Source: CALFER01 sp964472395 (lineage in GTDB: Bacteria > CSSED10-310 > CALFER01). From it: 34,846 nt of DNA. The translations under genes were made by a program, and so were the position numbers. The notes below the pieces were generated by a model, which ran no database searches, was not told the DNA's origin, and worked only from the letters and a program-made list of their open reading frames with translations. The stretch spans positions 1-34,846 of the forward strand of contig CAYYMM010000039.1 in the NCBI GenBank assembly GCA_964472395.1, in the 5' to 3' direction. Below are positions 16,586 to 25,046 of this stretch, in pieces. Numbering within the stretch: the first letter of the stretch is position 1; each line of letters opens with the position of its first letter.

Positions 16586-17578
16586 ATGTCATTTATCGAA
16601 CTTGTCAGGTCCCGCGCACGAGAACTAGGGCGAACGATTGTTTTTCCGGAAGGAACGGAACCCCGAACGCTTGCTGCCGTGCACCAACTTTCGAAAGAAC
16701 GGATCGTTCGGCCGATTCTTCTCGGGGACACGAACTCGGTCCATGCCGCAGCCCGCAGTGCAAGTGTTGAACTGGGAGGAATCGATGTTGTAGACCCCCG
16801 CACATCCCCTCATCTGGATGAATTTGCGGATGTGTATCGTTCACTTCGCCAAGGCAAGGACAGGGATGACACGAACTTCACAGAGGTCATGACTGATCCA
16901 ATCTACTTCGGGACGATGATGGTCCGGGAAGGTCTGGCGGACGGATATCTGGCGGGTGCTGTTACAACGACCGCCAAGACCGTGCAGGCCGGTCTGCGTA
17001 TTCTCAAAACCAGGCCTGGAGTGCGTCGGATGTCGAGTCTTTTTTTCATGATTCATCCCGATGAGTCCTGGTTTGACGGCGGGTTATTCGCAATGGCCGA
17101 CGCTGCAATCAACATCGCAATGGATGCGCAGACCATGGCTGAAATTGCCGTGACGACCGCCCACAGCGCCCGGGATATCGCCGGTATGACTCCGCGTGTC
17201 GCGATGTTGAGTTACTCGACGTTGGGAAGCGGCACTGGCGAACGAGTAGAGATGGTTCGGGAAGCGACAGCATTGGCTCGGAAGATGGACCCGAACCTGG
17301 AAATCGAGGGAGAAATCCAGGCCGATGCCGCGATCGTACCCGAAGTCGGACGATTGAAATCACCGGCGAGCCGGGTTGCCGGACGAGCGAATGTTCTGAT
17401 TTTCCCATCGATCGATGCTGCGAACATCGCATATAAACTCATTCAAAGGCTGGGGCGGGTTGAGGCGGTCGGTCCTATTCTCCAGGGACTCTCGAAACCC
17501 GCCAACGATCTCAGCCGAGGATGTTCGATCGACGACATCGTCAACACGGCCGCGATCACAGCCCTTCAATGCCCGTGA
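16586..17578 (+). CDS. pta: Phosphate acetyltransferase (phosphotransacetylase)
   Basis: This enzyme of 330 residues is the size of the single-domain bacterial form. It converts acetyl-CoA + phosphate to acetyl phosphate + CoA. Landmarks are 'IVFPEGTEPRTL' near the N-terminus, 'REGLADGYLAGA', 'MLSYSTLGSGTG', 'GEIQADAA', 'NVLIFPSIDAANIAYKL' and the C-terminal 'GPILQGLSKPANDLSRG', the CoA/phosphate-binding region of Pta. ATG 16586 is preferred because AGGAG lies eight bases upstream. The frame extends to 16544 but would overlap the permease. It starts 16 bases after the exporter stop codon, probably in the same transcript. No acetate kinase gene is in the window. A phosphate butyryltransferase activity is a less likely alternative. 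Confidence 0.92.
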   Translation: MSFIELVRSRARELGRTIVFPEGTEPRTLAAVHQLSKERIVRPILLGDTNSVHAAARSASVELGGIDVVDPRTSPHLDEFADVYRSLRQGKDRDDTNFTEVMTDPIYFGTMMVREGLADGYLAGAVTTTAKTVQAGLRILKTRPGVRRMSSLFFMIHPDESWFDGGLFAMADAAINIAMDAQTMAEIAVTTAHSARDIAGMTPRVAMLSYSTLGSGTGERVEMVREATALARKMDPNLEIEGEIQADAAIVPEVGRLKSPASRVAGRANVLIFPSIDAANIAYKLIQRLGRVEAVGPILQGLSKPANDLSRGCSIDDIVNTAAITALQCP

Positions 17579-17593
17579 TAGAGGGATCGATGC

Positions 17594-18124
17594 ATGAGAA
17601 ACTCTCTGGTCTTTATTGCCGATGAATTAAACGCAACAGGTGGACCTTGGCTCCTGACCGGCAGGACGGCTGCTGCACTGCAAGGCGTCATTATTCACAG
17701 CAATGCACTGTCATTCATGACGACATCGGAAGTCTGCGATATCATTGGAAACAAGCTCGAAGCGTTCCGAACTCAGAAGGTCAAGCACAGAGATCTCGGA
17801 CCATGGAAAGGATGGATCGGCACGTTCCGTCATGAATCAATCGACGCTGCGATCATTGGCGATCCGGAGTTTGCCATCGGGAACCGAAGCGCCCGCATCC
17901 CCATCGATGATATTTTTTTCTCGATCGATCCATTCGAGGTCAGTCTGTCGAAAGTCTGGCTGATGCCGCGCGATTGGCTGACCGTCATGGCTTACATTGA
18001 AAATGACCGTGATCTTTTAGAAGCTCTGATTAAATCAGGTATCACACGCGATCAATTCCGAACCATTACAGACACACTTGGACTGACCTATGTCCTGAAA
18101 TCCGACATCGAGGCGATATTTTGA
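17594..18124 (+). CDS. Nucleotidyltransferase-fold-like protein with degenerate active site
   Basis: This 176-residue cytosolic protein has no family I can name with confidence. 'WLLTGRTAAALQGV' (19-32) resembles the start of minimal nucleotidyltransferases ('W-l-x-G-S-x-A-l-a-l-x-G'). In those a D-x-D metal motif follows within ten residues. Here that position reads 'HSNALSFMTT' (35-44), without either aspartate. A later stretch 'ESIDAAIIGDPEFAIG' (81-96) resembles the segment with the third acidic residue, and 'IPIDDIFF' follows. The C-terminal 50 residues look helical. If the fold assignment is right it is a non-catalytic relative, perhaps a binding protein. It sits 15 bases after pta in the same direction, with GAGGGA upstream of the ATG. 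Confidence 0.72.
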   Translation: MRNSLVFIADELNATGGPWLLTGRTAAALQGVIIHSNALSFMTTSEVCDIIGNKLEAFRTQKVKHRDLGPWKGWIGTFRHESIDAAIIGDPEFAIGNRSARIPIDDIFFSIDPFEVSLSKVWLMPRDWLTVMAYIENDRDLLEALIKSGITRDQFRTITDTLGLTYVLKSDIEAIF

Positions 18125-18187
18125 CCATAAGTCGCGGGTACGGGGAGGCGTTCGCATCCACCTGGACATAGAAAAGGAGTTCTCCGG

Positions 18188-18775
18188 ATGATCGATCTCA
18201 GCGAATTAAAGCGGCGCATCCGGGCTGCTACTCCTTCGAGATCCGATCATCAGGAACGAATGCGTGCCTCCGTGATGCTTCTGCTCATCGATCCGAGACG
18301 ATCTCCGGCGATCCTCTTCACGGAACGTTCGGAATCCGTTCAGCATCACAAGAAGGAAGTCTCATTCCCGGGCGGTATACAGGAACCTGGGGACACCAGC
18401 CCGGAGGCGACGGCTTTGCGGGAGTTGCTTGAAGAAACAGGAATACCGGCTCATGCGGTTGAGGTGATCGGCCGTTTGGATGATGTTGACACCACAACCG
18501 GCTTTATCGTGACTCCGATTGTGGGGATTACGGATAAGCATCTCGAATTGAGAATCAACGTCCTGGAGATCGATCGATTCTTTTTGATCCCTCTGAGTTA
18601 CTTCGCTCAGACCCGACCGAAGGAAGAGGTGATCGATTATCGCGGGCGGAAGGTAATGATCGAGTTCTACCCCTGGCTCGATGTCCGGATTTGGGGAGCG
18701 ACATATCGGATTCTGAGGCAGTTTCTGGACATTATTGACAATCATGGTAGGGAACGGATCACACCTTCGAATTGA
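18188..18775 (+). CDS. Nudix hydrolase, CoA pyrophosphatase-like
   Basis: This 195-residue enzyme has a Nudix box at about residues 62-86, with 'FPGGIQEPGDTSPEATALRE' leading into 'LLEETG'. The catalytic glutamates are about 79, 82 and 83. The upstream 'RSESVQHHKKEVSFPGG' fits the NudL/YeaB subgroup ('H-x3-vsFPGG'), which hydrolyses CoA or its derivatives to 3',5'-ADP-type products and phosphopantetheine. The neighbouring phosphotransacetylase also uses CoA, which agrees with that reading. ATG 18188 has AGGAG eight bases upstream. The 63-bp gap before it holds nothing else I recognise. Confidence 0.88.
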   Translation: MIDLSELKRRIRAATPSRSDHQERMRASVMLLLIDPRRSPAILFTERSESVQHHKKEVSFPGGIQEPGDTSPEATALRELLEETGIPAHAVEVIGRLDDVDTTTGFIVTPIVGITDKHLELRINVLEIDRFFLIPLSYFAQTRPKEEVIDYRGRKVMIEFYPWLDVRIWGATYRILRQFLDIIDNHGRERITPSN

Positions 18776-18778
18776 CCG

Positions 18779-18807
18779 TTGCATGATTCGTCGGGTTTGA
18801 CGATAAT
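18779..18807 (+). promoter_or_regulatory. Promoter candidate for the sugar-importer ATPase gene
   Basis: TTGCAT (18779-18784) and GATAAT (18802-18807) are separated by exactly 17 bases. They lie in the 58-bp gap between the Nudix gene and the next ATG. The transcript would start near 18814, with the GGAGGAG ribosome binding site inside a leader of about 20 bases. Confidence 0.45.
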
Positions 18808-18833
18808 AGTGGTTTGAATTTGGAGGAGTCTCG

Positions 18834-19937
18834 ATGGCGACTGTCACCTTTGAACATGTCTATAAACGATTCGGCGAAACCACAATCATCAACGATCTCA
18901 GTTTCACAATCAATGACCGGGAATTTGTCGTTATCGTCGGTCCGTCGGGTTGCGGGAAATCGACCTCTTTGAGAATGATTGCAGGATTGGAGGAAATTTC
19001 CGATGGGATCATCCGGATCGGAGATCGGGTGATCAACGATGTCCTTCCGAAGGATCGCGACATCGCGATGGTGTTTCAGAATTATGCTCTTTACCCCCAC
19101 ATGAACGTATACAAAAATATGGCATTCGGTCTGATGCTGCGGAAAGTGGATCCAGCCGAAATTGACAGGCGGGTTAAAATAGCCGCGGATATTCTCGGGA
19201 TCGAAAACCTGCTGATGCGCAAACCGAAGCAACTGTCGGGCGGACAGCGTCAGCGTGTGGCGGTCGGAAGAGCGATCGTTCGAGAACCTTCCGTGTTTCT
19301 CTTCGATGAACCGCTGTCCAATCTTGATGCGAAGATGCGCGTTCAGATGCGGTCGGAAATCAGAAAACTCCATCATCAATTGCTCGCGACGATGGTCTAT
19401 GTCACCCACGACCAGGTCGAAGCGATGACCATGGGGGATCGTATCGTGATTCTCAAAGACGGCGTGTTGCAACAGGAAGGACCTCCGCTCCAGATATATA
19501 AAAAGCCCTCCAATGTCTTCGTTGCAGGATTCATCGGGAGCCCCGCCATGAATTTTCTGCAAGGATCCATATCGAACAACGGTTCGCAAAGTGCACGATT
19601 TTTATCCGACGGATTGGAATTGACGATCCCCGCATCCGTCATGCAGCAGTTTACCTTACCATCCTGTTCCGAGCTCATCATGGGTATCCGTCCTGAGGAT
19701 TTCCGCATTTTTGAGACTCCCGACCCAGCTGTCGGTTCGATCAGGGGCTCGGTCGAGCTAGTTGAGGCAACCGGATCCGAAACACTGGTTCACGTGCGGG
19801 CCGCTACCCAATCGCTCGTTGCACGGCTTTCTCCTGATGTCGATCTTCGAGAAGGAGTGACCGTAACGATTGGTTTCGATTTTTCTCGTATCCATCTATT
19901 CGATATGGCATCCAGTCGATCCCTGCTGTCGAACTGA
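18834..19937 (+). CDS. Carbohydrate ABC importer ATP-binding protein, MalK/UgpC/MsmK type
   Basis: This 367-residue ATPase has Walker A 'GPSGCGKST' (36-44), Q-loop 'FQNYALYPHM', signature 'LSGGQRQR' (134-141), Walker B 'VFLFDEPLSNLD' and switch His192. A C-terminal OB/TOBE regulatory part (about 235-367) contains 'MGIRPEDFRI', typical of the MalK/UgpC branch that energises sugar and glycerol-phosphate importers. No permease or solute-binding protein is encoded nearby, so it may be a shared ATPase serving importers elsewhere, as known for MsmK-type proteins. Its start has a strong GGAGGAG site. The stop TGA is followed at once by the ATG of the next gene, which suggests a functional link with that membrane-anchored protein. 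Confidence 0.93.
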   Translation: MATVTFEHVYKRFGETTIINDLSFTINDREFVVIVGPSGCGKSTSLRMIAGLEEISDGIIRIGDRVINDVLPKDRDIAMVFQNYALYPHMNVYKNMAFGLMLRKVDPAEIDRRVKIAADILGIENLLMRKPKQLSGGQRQRVAVGRAIVREPSVFLFDEPLSNLDAKMRVQMRSEIRKLHHQLLATMVYVTHDQVEAMTMGDRIVILKDGVLQQEGPPLQIYKKPSNVFVAGFIGSPAMNFLQGSISNNGSQSARFLSDGLELTIPASVMQQFTLPSCSELIMGIRPEDFRIFETPDPAVGSIRGSVELVEATGSETLVHVRAATQSLVARLSPDVDLREGVTVTIGFDFSRIHLFDMASSRSLLSN

Positions 19938-21608
19938 ATGAATCTGATTCGAGTTATCATACTGGTTTTTCTGATTTTGGCCCTGTTTTATGTTTGGGGC
20001 TGCAGTCGATACACAGCCGAAAGCACGGTATTTGATGCGATTCTCGAATTACCCGACGCTCAACGGGAATTTCAGCAAGTCATCATCGATTTCTCAAACC
20101 CTAGACATTATTCCCACCTCGGAGCGGGCTGGAACCTCCCGCAACCAGGGATCATCCCGTATTCGCGATTCCTCTGGTCATCCGACATCGCTGCATTCAT
20201 CCATTTCGATGTGAAACAAATCGAAGCGCTCGAATTGCTGATGAGTGTGCGTCCTTTTGTGTTCGAGGGATCGCCTTCCGTCACGTTGTCACTGGAATGG
20301 AACTCAAAACCAATCGGGCGGATCGAACTGACAAAAGACTGGGATTTGTATCGGTTGGAGGTGCCCGAATCGGTTCTGGGATTGGGAGAAAACACTCTGT
20401 TCATTCATCAATCGCAGGTGTTTCGTCCGAGTGACGTGACGAATACGACCGATATGCGTGTCCTGGGAGCTTCTTACGCATACTGCGTTCTTCGTCCCGC
20501 TAGACCACCGCTTCCCCCTCAAAACCGCACCATCTCACAGGTTCTGGGAGAAATCGATCTGACGTTTCAGGGAGCATCTCAACAGGTGATATGTGACGAG
20601 TTTCCAGCAGCATTCACATATCAAGTGCATCTTCCGAGCCGACCATTACTCGATTTCGGCGCCGGGATTCTTCCGGACAGCATTTCGGATACTGCCCCTC
20701 CCACGCGATTCGCGGTGCGTGTCCGGCTCGTCGGATCTACGGATTGGAACGATGTGTTTCAGGCCAGAATGCACCCTCCCAGAAGAATGCTCGAGATGGG
20801 ATGGAAGAAGTACCGCAGAAATCTTGCTTCCTTTGCCAATAAGACGGTCGATCTCCAATTCGAAACCACTCAGGATCCCCCTGTTTCACCAGGAACTAAT
20901 CTCGGAAGCTGGCTTACACCTGTCATCATTAATAAATATCTCCCGGTCAATATCGTTATGCTCCCGGGCAGTGGCTCAGATTGGCCCCCGCGTACGGTTG
21001 TCGCGGGAAGCGATCTTGAGAAACTTTACTCGGCAAGCGAGGAGTTTATCCTGAACACTCCGGTTCAGACCGGTGTTGGATCGGCGACCGAGACCGAGCC
21101 CGGTATTTCGGAACGAATCCCGTTCGATCTGGATCTCGTGCGACTGCTTCAGAGTGAAGGTTGGGCCGCCGGATACTTCACGAGTGGTCGAAACATCGCC
21201 ATAATTGAAGACACGTTGGGGAGGGAGTTGGATGCGCTGGTCGGTTTTCCCGAGACGAATTCGGAACGTGGAATCGAGCTTGTGGATGACTCGATGAACT
21301 GGGCAGCCCGACTGGAAGAACAACACTTCGTGATGATTTTCGATTGGAACAGCGCACAGTATGAGAAGAACCTGCAGGAAGACCTCGCGTCGCGAGTTCT
21401 GAGCCGTTTGTTTGCGGCGCAGGTTGAGATGAATACGCTTTTTATTGTCTACAATACCGAATCGGGACAACCGATGTGGGTGGCACTGCCCAAAAACGGC
21501 ATTCTGTCTCCCCCGTCGAAACCGATTGGAACCTGGGATGATTTTTCAGAGTACCTTTTGGAGGAGTTAGGCCTGGATCCGGCGTTACGCCGAGAAAAAC
21601 CGCAATAG
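19938..21608 (+). CDS. Membrane-anchored sulfatase-like protein lacking catalytic residues (predicted pseudoenzyme)
   Basis: This 556-residue protein has an N-terminal hydrophobic helix ending in 'YVWGCS'. Cys22 could be a lipoprotein cysteine, though the lipobox is atypical. Residues 45-185 look like a galactose-binding-type beta domain, and a second beta-rich region (205-330) contains 'KYRRNLASFANKTVDLQFET'. From about 335 the order of segments follows the sulfatase/alkaline-phosphatase fold: 'VNIVMLPG', 'SDLEKLYSASEEF', 'LLQSEGWAAGYFTSG', 'FPETNSERG', 'FVMIFDW', 'SRLFAAQVEMNTLFIVYNTESG'. The usual 'D-T-L-R-x-D', Cys/Ser nucleophile and 'D-H-G-E' positions are absent; 'YNTESG' stands where 'TSDHGE' is expected. 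The length is intact with no frameshift, so it looks maintained. The start abuts the upstream stop with no ribosome binding site of its own. The fold is my inference from motif order. Confidence 0.7.
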   Translation: MNLIRVIILVFLILALFYVWGCSRYTAESTVFDAILELPDAQREFQQVIIDFSNPRHYSHLGAGWNLPQPGIIPYSRFLWSSDIAAFIHFDVKQIEALELLMSVRPFVFEGSPSVTLSLEWNSKPIGRIELTKDWDLYRLEVPESVLGLGENTLFIHQSQVFRPSDVTNTTDMRVLGASYAYCVLRPARPPLPPQNRTISQVLGEIDLTFQGASQQVICDEFPAAFTYQVHLPSRPLLDFGAGILPDSISDTAPPTRFAVRVRLVGSTDWNDVFQARMHPPRRMLEMGWKKYRRNLASFANKTVDLQFETTQDPPVSPGTNLGSWLTPVIINKYLPVNIVMLPGSGSDWPPRTVVAGSDLEKLYSASEEFILNTPVQTGVGSATETEPGISERIPFDLDLVRLLQSEGWAAGYFTSGRNIAIIEDTLGRELDALVGFPETNSERGIELVDDSMNWAARLEEQHFVMIFDWNSAQYEKNLQEDLASRVLSRLFAAQVEMNTLFIVYNTESGQPMWVALPKNGILSPPSKPIGTWDDFSEYLLEELGLDPALRREKPQ

Positions 21609-21727
21609 TTGGAACCGCTCCACCGTTTCGATTGTAGAGATGATCTGGACGAGTCTGTTGAGTGGTTTGTATCGATTTGCGATATGGACCGAAACCTTTA
21701 ACCTTCATCTTCTGAGAATGAAAGCCT

Positions 21728-22657
21728 ATGATAAACGTAAAAGGATTGACTAAGCGATTCGGGAACACGGTCGCAGTTCGCGATGTGACGTTCTCGGTAC
21801 CAGCCGGGCAAGTTCTTGGATTTCTCGGCCCCAACGGTGCGGGGAAATCCACGACTATGCGGATCCTGACCGGCTATATCACAGCCGATGACGGTGAGGG
21901 ATCCATCGCGGGCTTCGACATATTCAGTCAGTCACTCGAGGTTCGGAAGCGAATCGGATACCTGCCGGAAAGTGCACCACTTTATCTCGATATGGACGTT
22001 CCTGATTTCCTGAAGTTCATTGTGACAGTGCGAAAAGTGCCATCGGATAAGCATCGCACTGCAATCAACCGCATGATCGAGCTGTGCGGTCTGAAAACCG
22101 TGATGCACAAGAAAATCGGCGAATTGTCAAAAGGTTATCGACAACGCGTCGGTCTTGCCCAGACCATGATCCATGATCCCGATATCCTGGTTCTCGACGA
22201 ACCCACCTCCGGACTCGATCCGAACCAGATCGTCGAGATCAGGGATCTGATCAAGGAAATCGGCAAACAGAAAACCGTCATCCTTTCCACCCACATCCTT
22301 CAGGAAGTAACTGCCACCTGTGATCGGATTGTGATCATCAATGAAGGACGACTCGTCGCCGATGGCACTCCGCAGGATCTCACAGCCCAATCTTCCGGGG
22401 ACACACTCTACTGGGTGACGATCAAGGCTCGCCCGGATGAAGTTCGCTCTGAGCTATCCCAGATCCCCGGTGTTCTCGATGTCCGGCTCCAAACGGAATC
22501 GCCGGATCGTTCGCGCTTCGGGCTCAAATTCCGTTCCCAACAGCAGATCGAAGAACAGATCTTCAATGCAGTGAAGCAGAAGGGATGGGTGTTGACCGAA
22601 CTGTATCGGGAAACCGCTTCCCTGGAAGATGTCTTCGCACGATTGACCACAAATTGA
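21728..22657 (+). CDS. GldA-like ABC transporter ATP-binding protein
   Basis: This 309-residue ATPase has Walker A 'GPNGAGKST' (34-42), signature 'LSKGYRQRVGLAQ', Walker B 'ILVLDEPTSGLDPNQ' and switch histidine in 'LSTHILQEV'. The 'LSKGYRQR' variant and the extra C-terminal domain of about 80 residues ('VTIKARPDEVRSEL...', ending in 'ETASLEDVFARLT') are typical of GldA-type ATPases that pair with ABC-2 permeases. It is the first gene of a four-gene cassette with GldF-like, GldG-like and DUF4340 genes. The 119-bp gap before it has no convincing promoter (only TTGAGT followed 17 bases later by GATATG) and the ribosome binding site is weak. Confidence 0.93.
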   Translation: MINVKGLTKRFGNTVAVRDVTFSVPAGQVLGFLGPNGAGKSTTMRILTGYITADDGEGSIAGFDIFSQSLEVRKRIGYLPESAPLYLDMDVPDFLKFIVTVRKVPSDKHRTAINRMIELCGLKTVMHKKIGELSKGYRQRVGLAQTMIHDPDILVLDEPTSGLDPNQIVEIRDLIKEIGKQKTVILSTHILQEVTATCDRIVIINEGRLVADGTPQDLTAQSSGDTLYWVTIKARPDEVRSELSQIPGVLDVRLQTESPDRSRFGLKFRSQQQIEEQIFNAVKQKGWVLTELYRETASLEDVFARLTTN

Positions 22658-22672
22658 AAGGGGTTGAGCAGC

Positions 22673-23389
22673 ATGAGAGACATCATAGCAATCATGAAAA
22701 AAGAGTTTCGAAGCTATTTCGATTCTCCGATCGCATACATTTTCTCATCCGTCTTTCTCGTTCTGTCCGGATGGCTGTTTTACAAGAACTTTTTTCTGGC
22801 CAATTACGCATCTCTCCGCATTCTGTTCGATCTGATGCCCTGGCTGTTCCTCTTTTTCGTACCGGCCGTGACGATGCGTCTGTGGAGCGAAGAAAAGAAG
22901 CTCGGCACGATGGAACTCCTGATGACACTGCCTCTGAAAGATTCCGATGTCGTTCTCGGAAAGTTCCTCGCCAGCTTCCTGTTTCTGAGTATCACCGCTC
23001 TCCTCACTTTTCCTCTTGTCATCTCAACCTTCGCTCTCGGTAATCCGGACCTCGGACCTATCATCGGCGGATATCTCGGCGCGATCCTGATGGGAGGCGC
23101 ATACCTCTCGATCGGGATGTTCGCATCAAGTCTGACGGAAAATCAGATCATCAGTTTCATTCTCGGAGTGGTTCTATGCTTTACTTTACTGATCATCGGA
23201 GAAAATTTCGTTCTGAGCACGATGCCGGTGTCGATCGTGCCGCTTTTGAAGTATCTGAGTCTTGGTGCTCACTTCGACTCGATCGGACGCGGCGTCATCG
23301 ATACGCGCGACTTGATCTACTACCTGTCGATCATTTCTTTCTTCCTCTTCCTCAACACTCGCTCGCTGGCGAGCCGTAGCTGGAGATAG
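22673..23389 (+). CDS. GldF-like ABC-2 type permease
   Basis: This 238-residue membrane protein has six predicted helices. It begins 'IMKKEFRSYFDSPIAYIFSSVFLVL', the classic N-terminus of GldF/YhaP-type permeases, which often carry 'K-E-x-x-x-y-F-x-S-P-i-a-Y'. 'WSEEKKLGTMELLMTLPL' is the ATPase-coupling loop. ATG 22673 is chosen because AAAGGGG lies nine bases upstream. An in-frame TTG at 22664 would have no spacing from that site. It is separated from GldG by nine bases. Confidence 0.92.
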   Translation: MRDIIAIMKKEFRSYFDSPIAYIFSSVFLVLSGWLFYKNFFLANYASLRILFDLMPWLFLFFVPAVTMRLWSEEKKLGTMELLMTLPLKDSDVVLGKFLASFLFLSITALLTFPLVISTFALGNPDLGPIIGGYLGAILMGGAYLSIGMFASSLTENQIISFILGVVLCFTLLIIGENFVLSTMPVSIVPLLKYLSLGAHFDSIGRGVIDTRDLIYYLSIISFFLFLNTRSLASRSWR

Positions 23390-23398
23390 GAGGTCGCC

Positions 23399-25042
23399 AT
23401 GCCGCGAAACATCGTACGGTACGGAAGTCAATCCATTCTGATCATTGTCATGATGCTCGGAATCCTCTTCTTCATCAACGTGATCGCTTCTCGTCTGTTC
23501 ACTCGAGCGGATCTGACCGAGAACAAGGAATTCACTGTCACTGATTCAACCAAGACGATCCTTAAAAATCTCGATGACATCGTTAATGTGCATTTGTATT
23601 TCTCGAGTGATCTACCACCTTATCTGGCTAACCTGGAAACCCAGGTTAATGATCTGCTGGATGAATACAAAGCTTTTTCCAAGAATCGAATCGCTGTTGA
23701 ATTCATCGATCCCGCGAAAGATCCTGCTGTCAAGGAAAAGGCTCAACGGCTTGGTATTCCTGAACTACAGCTCACCGTAATCGAAAAAGACCAGCGCCAG
23801 GTCCGCAAGGCATTCCTGGGAATTTCCGTCCAATACGGTGACAAGAATCAGGTCATTCCAGTCATTAAAAACCTGTCGAATCTTGAATATGACCTGACAT
23901 CCGCAATCTTCAAAGTCACCGACACCAAGCAACGAATGCTCGGCTGGGTGGGTTCGAGAGGTGAAGAAAACTCGCCGATCGGATACACCGAAGTGGGTAA
24001 AATGATTGAACAGGAATACACCACACGTTTTTTCGAACCCGGGAAATTGTCATCGATTCCCGAGACGATTGGTGTTGTCGTGATCGACGGACGTCAGCCT
24101 CTACCCGAACGGGCACAGTATGCGATCGATCAATACATCATGAAAGGCGGTAAGGTTGTTTTCCTGTCCGATGGCATCACGGTCGAAAATGAATCCATGA
24201 CGGCGTCGGCCGCTCCGCAGGATGTACACGCGCTGCTGACGTTCTATGGCATAGGCATCCAACCGTCGCTCATCGTTGACCGAAGCAACGCCTATGCTGC
24301 CTTCAACAGCGGATTCATGCGATTCAGCCTTCCGTATCCTTTCTGGCCCAAGATTCTTCCTGAGGGATTCAATAAAGATTTCCCTGCTGTCAATCAACTG
24401 GAGTCACTGGTGCTGCCATGGACTAGCCCACTAACGGTCATGGCCGAACCAAGCGACAATTTCAAGGTTACAGAAATTGCAAAAACATCACGCTACTCGG
24501 CAACTATAGCCGAAAATTTCGATCTGAATCCGCAACAGCGATTCGATATCGATCCGGGGCAATTCAAGGAGCAAGCGATCGCGCTCCAGATCGATGGTGT
24601 TTTCAACAGCATGTTCGAGAACCGGCCGATCCCTGACGATTCTCAAGCACCCAAGGACGGAGCGGCTCAGAAAAATCCGGAAACAACTGTAAACAAAAGT
24701 AAAAACACGACGATCGCGGTTGTGGCAAGCACACGATTCATCACCAACCAGTTTGTTCAGATGTTTCCAGACAACATGGTGTTCTTCCAAAATCTGATCG
24801 ATTCGTATCTGATCGGTGATCAACTCATCGGAATCCGTTCGCGTGCCGTGACGGATCGCCCGTTATCATTCGGCGAACCGGGTGAAAAGATCGAAGAGGC
24901 ACAGCAGGAGAAACTCAAGAGTTTTCATCGGGTTGCCGGCACGTTCGGCATGTCCATCGTACTGATTATCTTCGGGATCGTCCGCCTTGCGATCCGACGA
25001 AACCAGAAACGCGGTTTGCTTGAAAGTAACGCCGGGAGGTAG
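23399..25042 (+). CDS. GldG-like ABC transporter auxiliary protein
   Basis: This 547-residue protein has one membrane helix near the N-terminus (about 15-37) and another near the C-terminus (about 508-530), placing the bulk outside the cytoplasm. The N-terminal 'RADLTENKEFTVTDSTKTILKNLDDIVNVHLYFS' and 'DLPPYLANLETQVNDLLDEY' are characteristic of the ABC_transp_aux/GldG family, as is the later 'VVVIDGRQPLPERAQYAIDQYIMKGGKVVFL'. It would form the extracytoplasmic partner of the GldA/GldF exporter. GGAGGT lies five bases before the ATG. The stop TAG overlaps the ribosome binding site of the DUF4340 gene. Confidence 0.93.
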   Translation: MPRNIVRYGSQSILIIVMMLGILFFINVIASRLFTRADLTENKEFTVTDSTKTILKNLDDIVNVHLYFSSDLPPYLANLETQVNDLLDEYKAFSKNRIAVEFIDPAKDPAVKEKAQRLGIPELQLTVIEKDQRQVRKAFLGISVQYGDKNQVIPVIKNLSNLEYDLTSAIFKVTDTKQRMLGWVGSRGEENSPIGYTEVGKMIEQEYTTRFFEPGKLSSIPETIGVVVIDGRQPLPERAQYAIDQYIMKGGKVVFLSDGITVENESMTASAAPQDVHALLTFYGIGIQPSLIVDRSNAYAAFNSGFMRFSLPYPFWPKILPEGFNKDFPAVNQLESLVLPWTSPLTVMAEPSDNFKVTEIAKTSRYSATIAENFDLNPQQRFDIDPGQFKEQAIALQIDGVFNSMFENRPIPDDSQAPKDGAAQKNPETTVNKSKNTTIAVVASTRFITNQFVQMFPDNMVFFQNLIDSYLIGDQLIGIRSRAVTDRPLSFGEPGEKIEEAQQEKLKSFHRVAGTFGMSIVLIIFGIVRLAIRRNQKRGLLESNAGR

Positions 25043-25046
25043 ACAC

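Noticed and set aside
18759..19589. 276-codon minus-strand frame opposite the sugar-importer ATPase
   Set aside because: The plus strand encodes all ABC ATPase motifs. The minus reading lacks any domain and spans the ATPase promoter and start.
21609..21727. Promoter in the gap before the GldA-like gene
   Set aside because: Only TTGAGT followed 17 bases later by GATATG was found; the -10 match is too poor to list as a feature.
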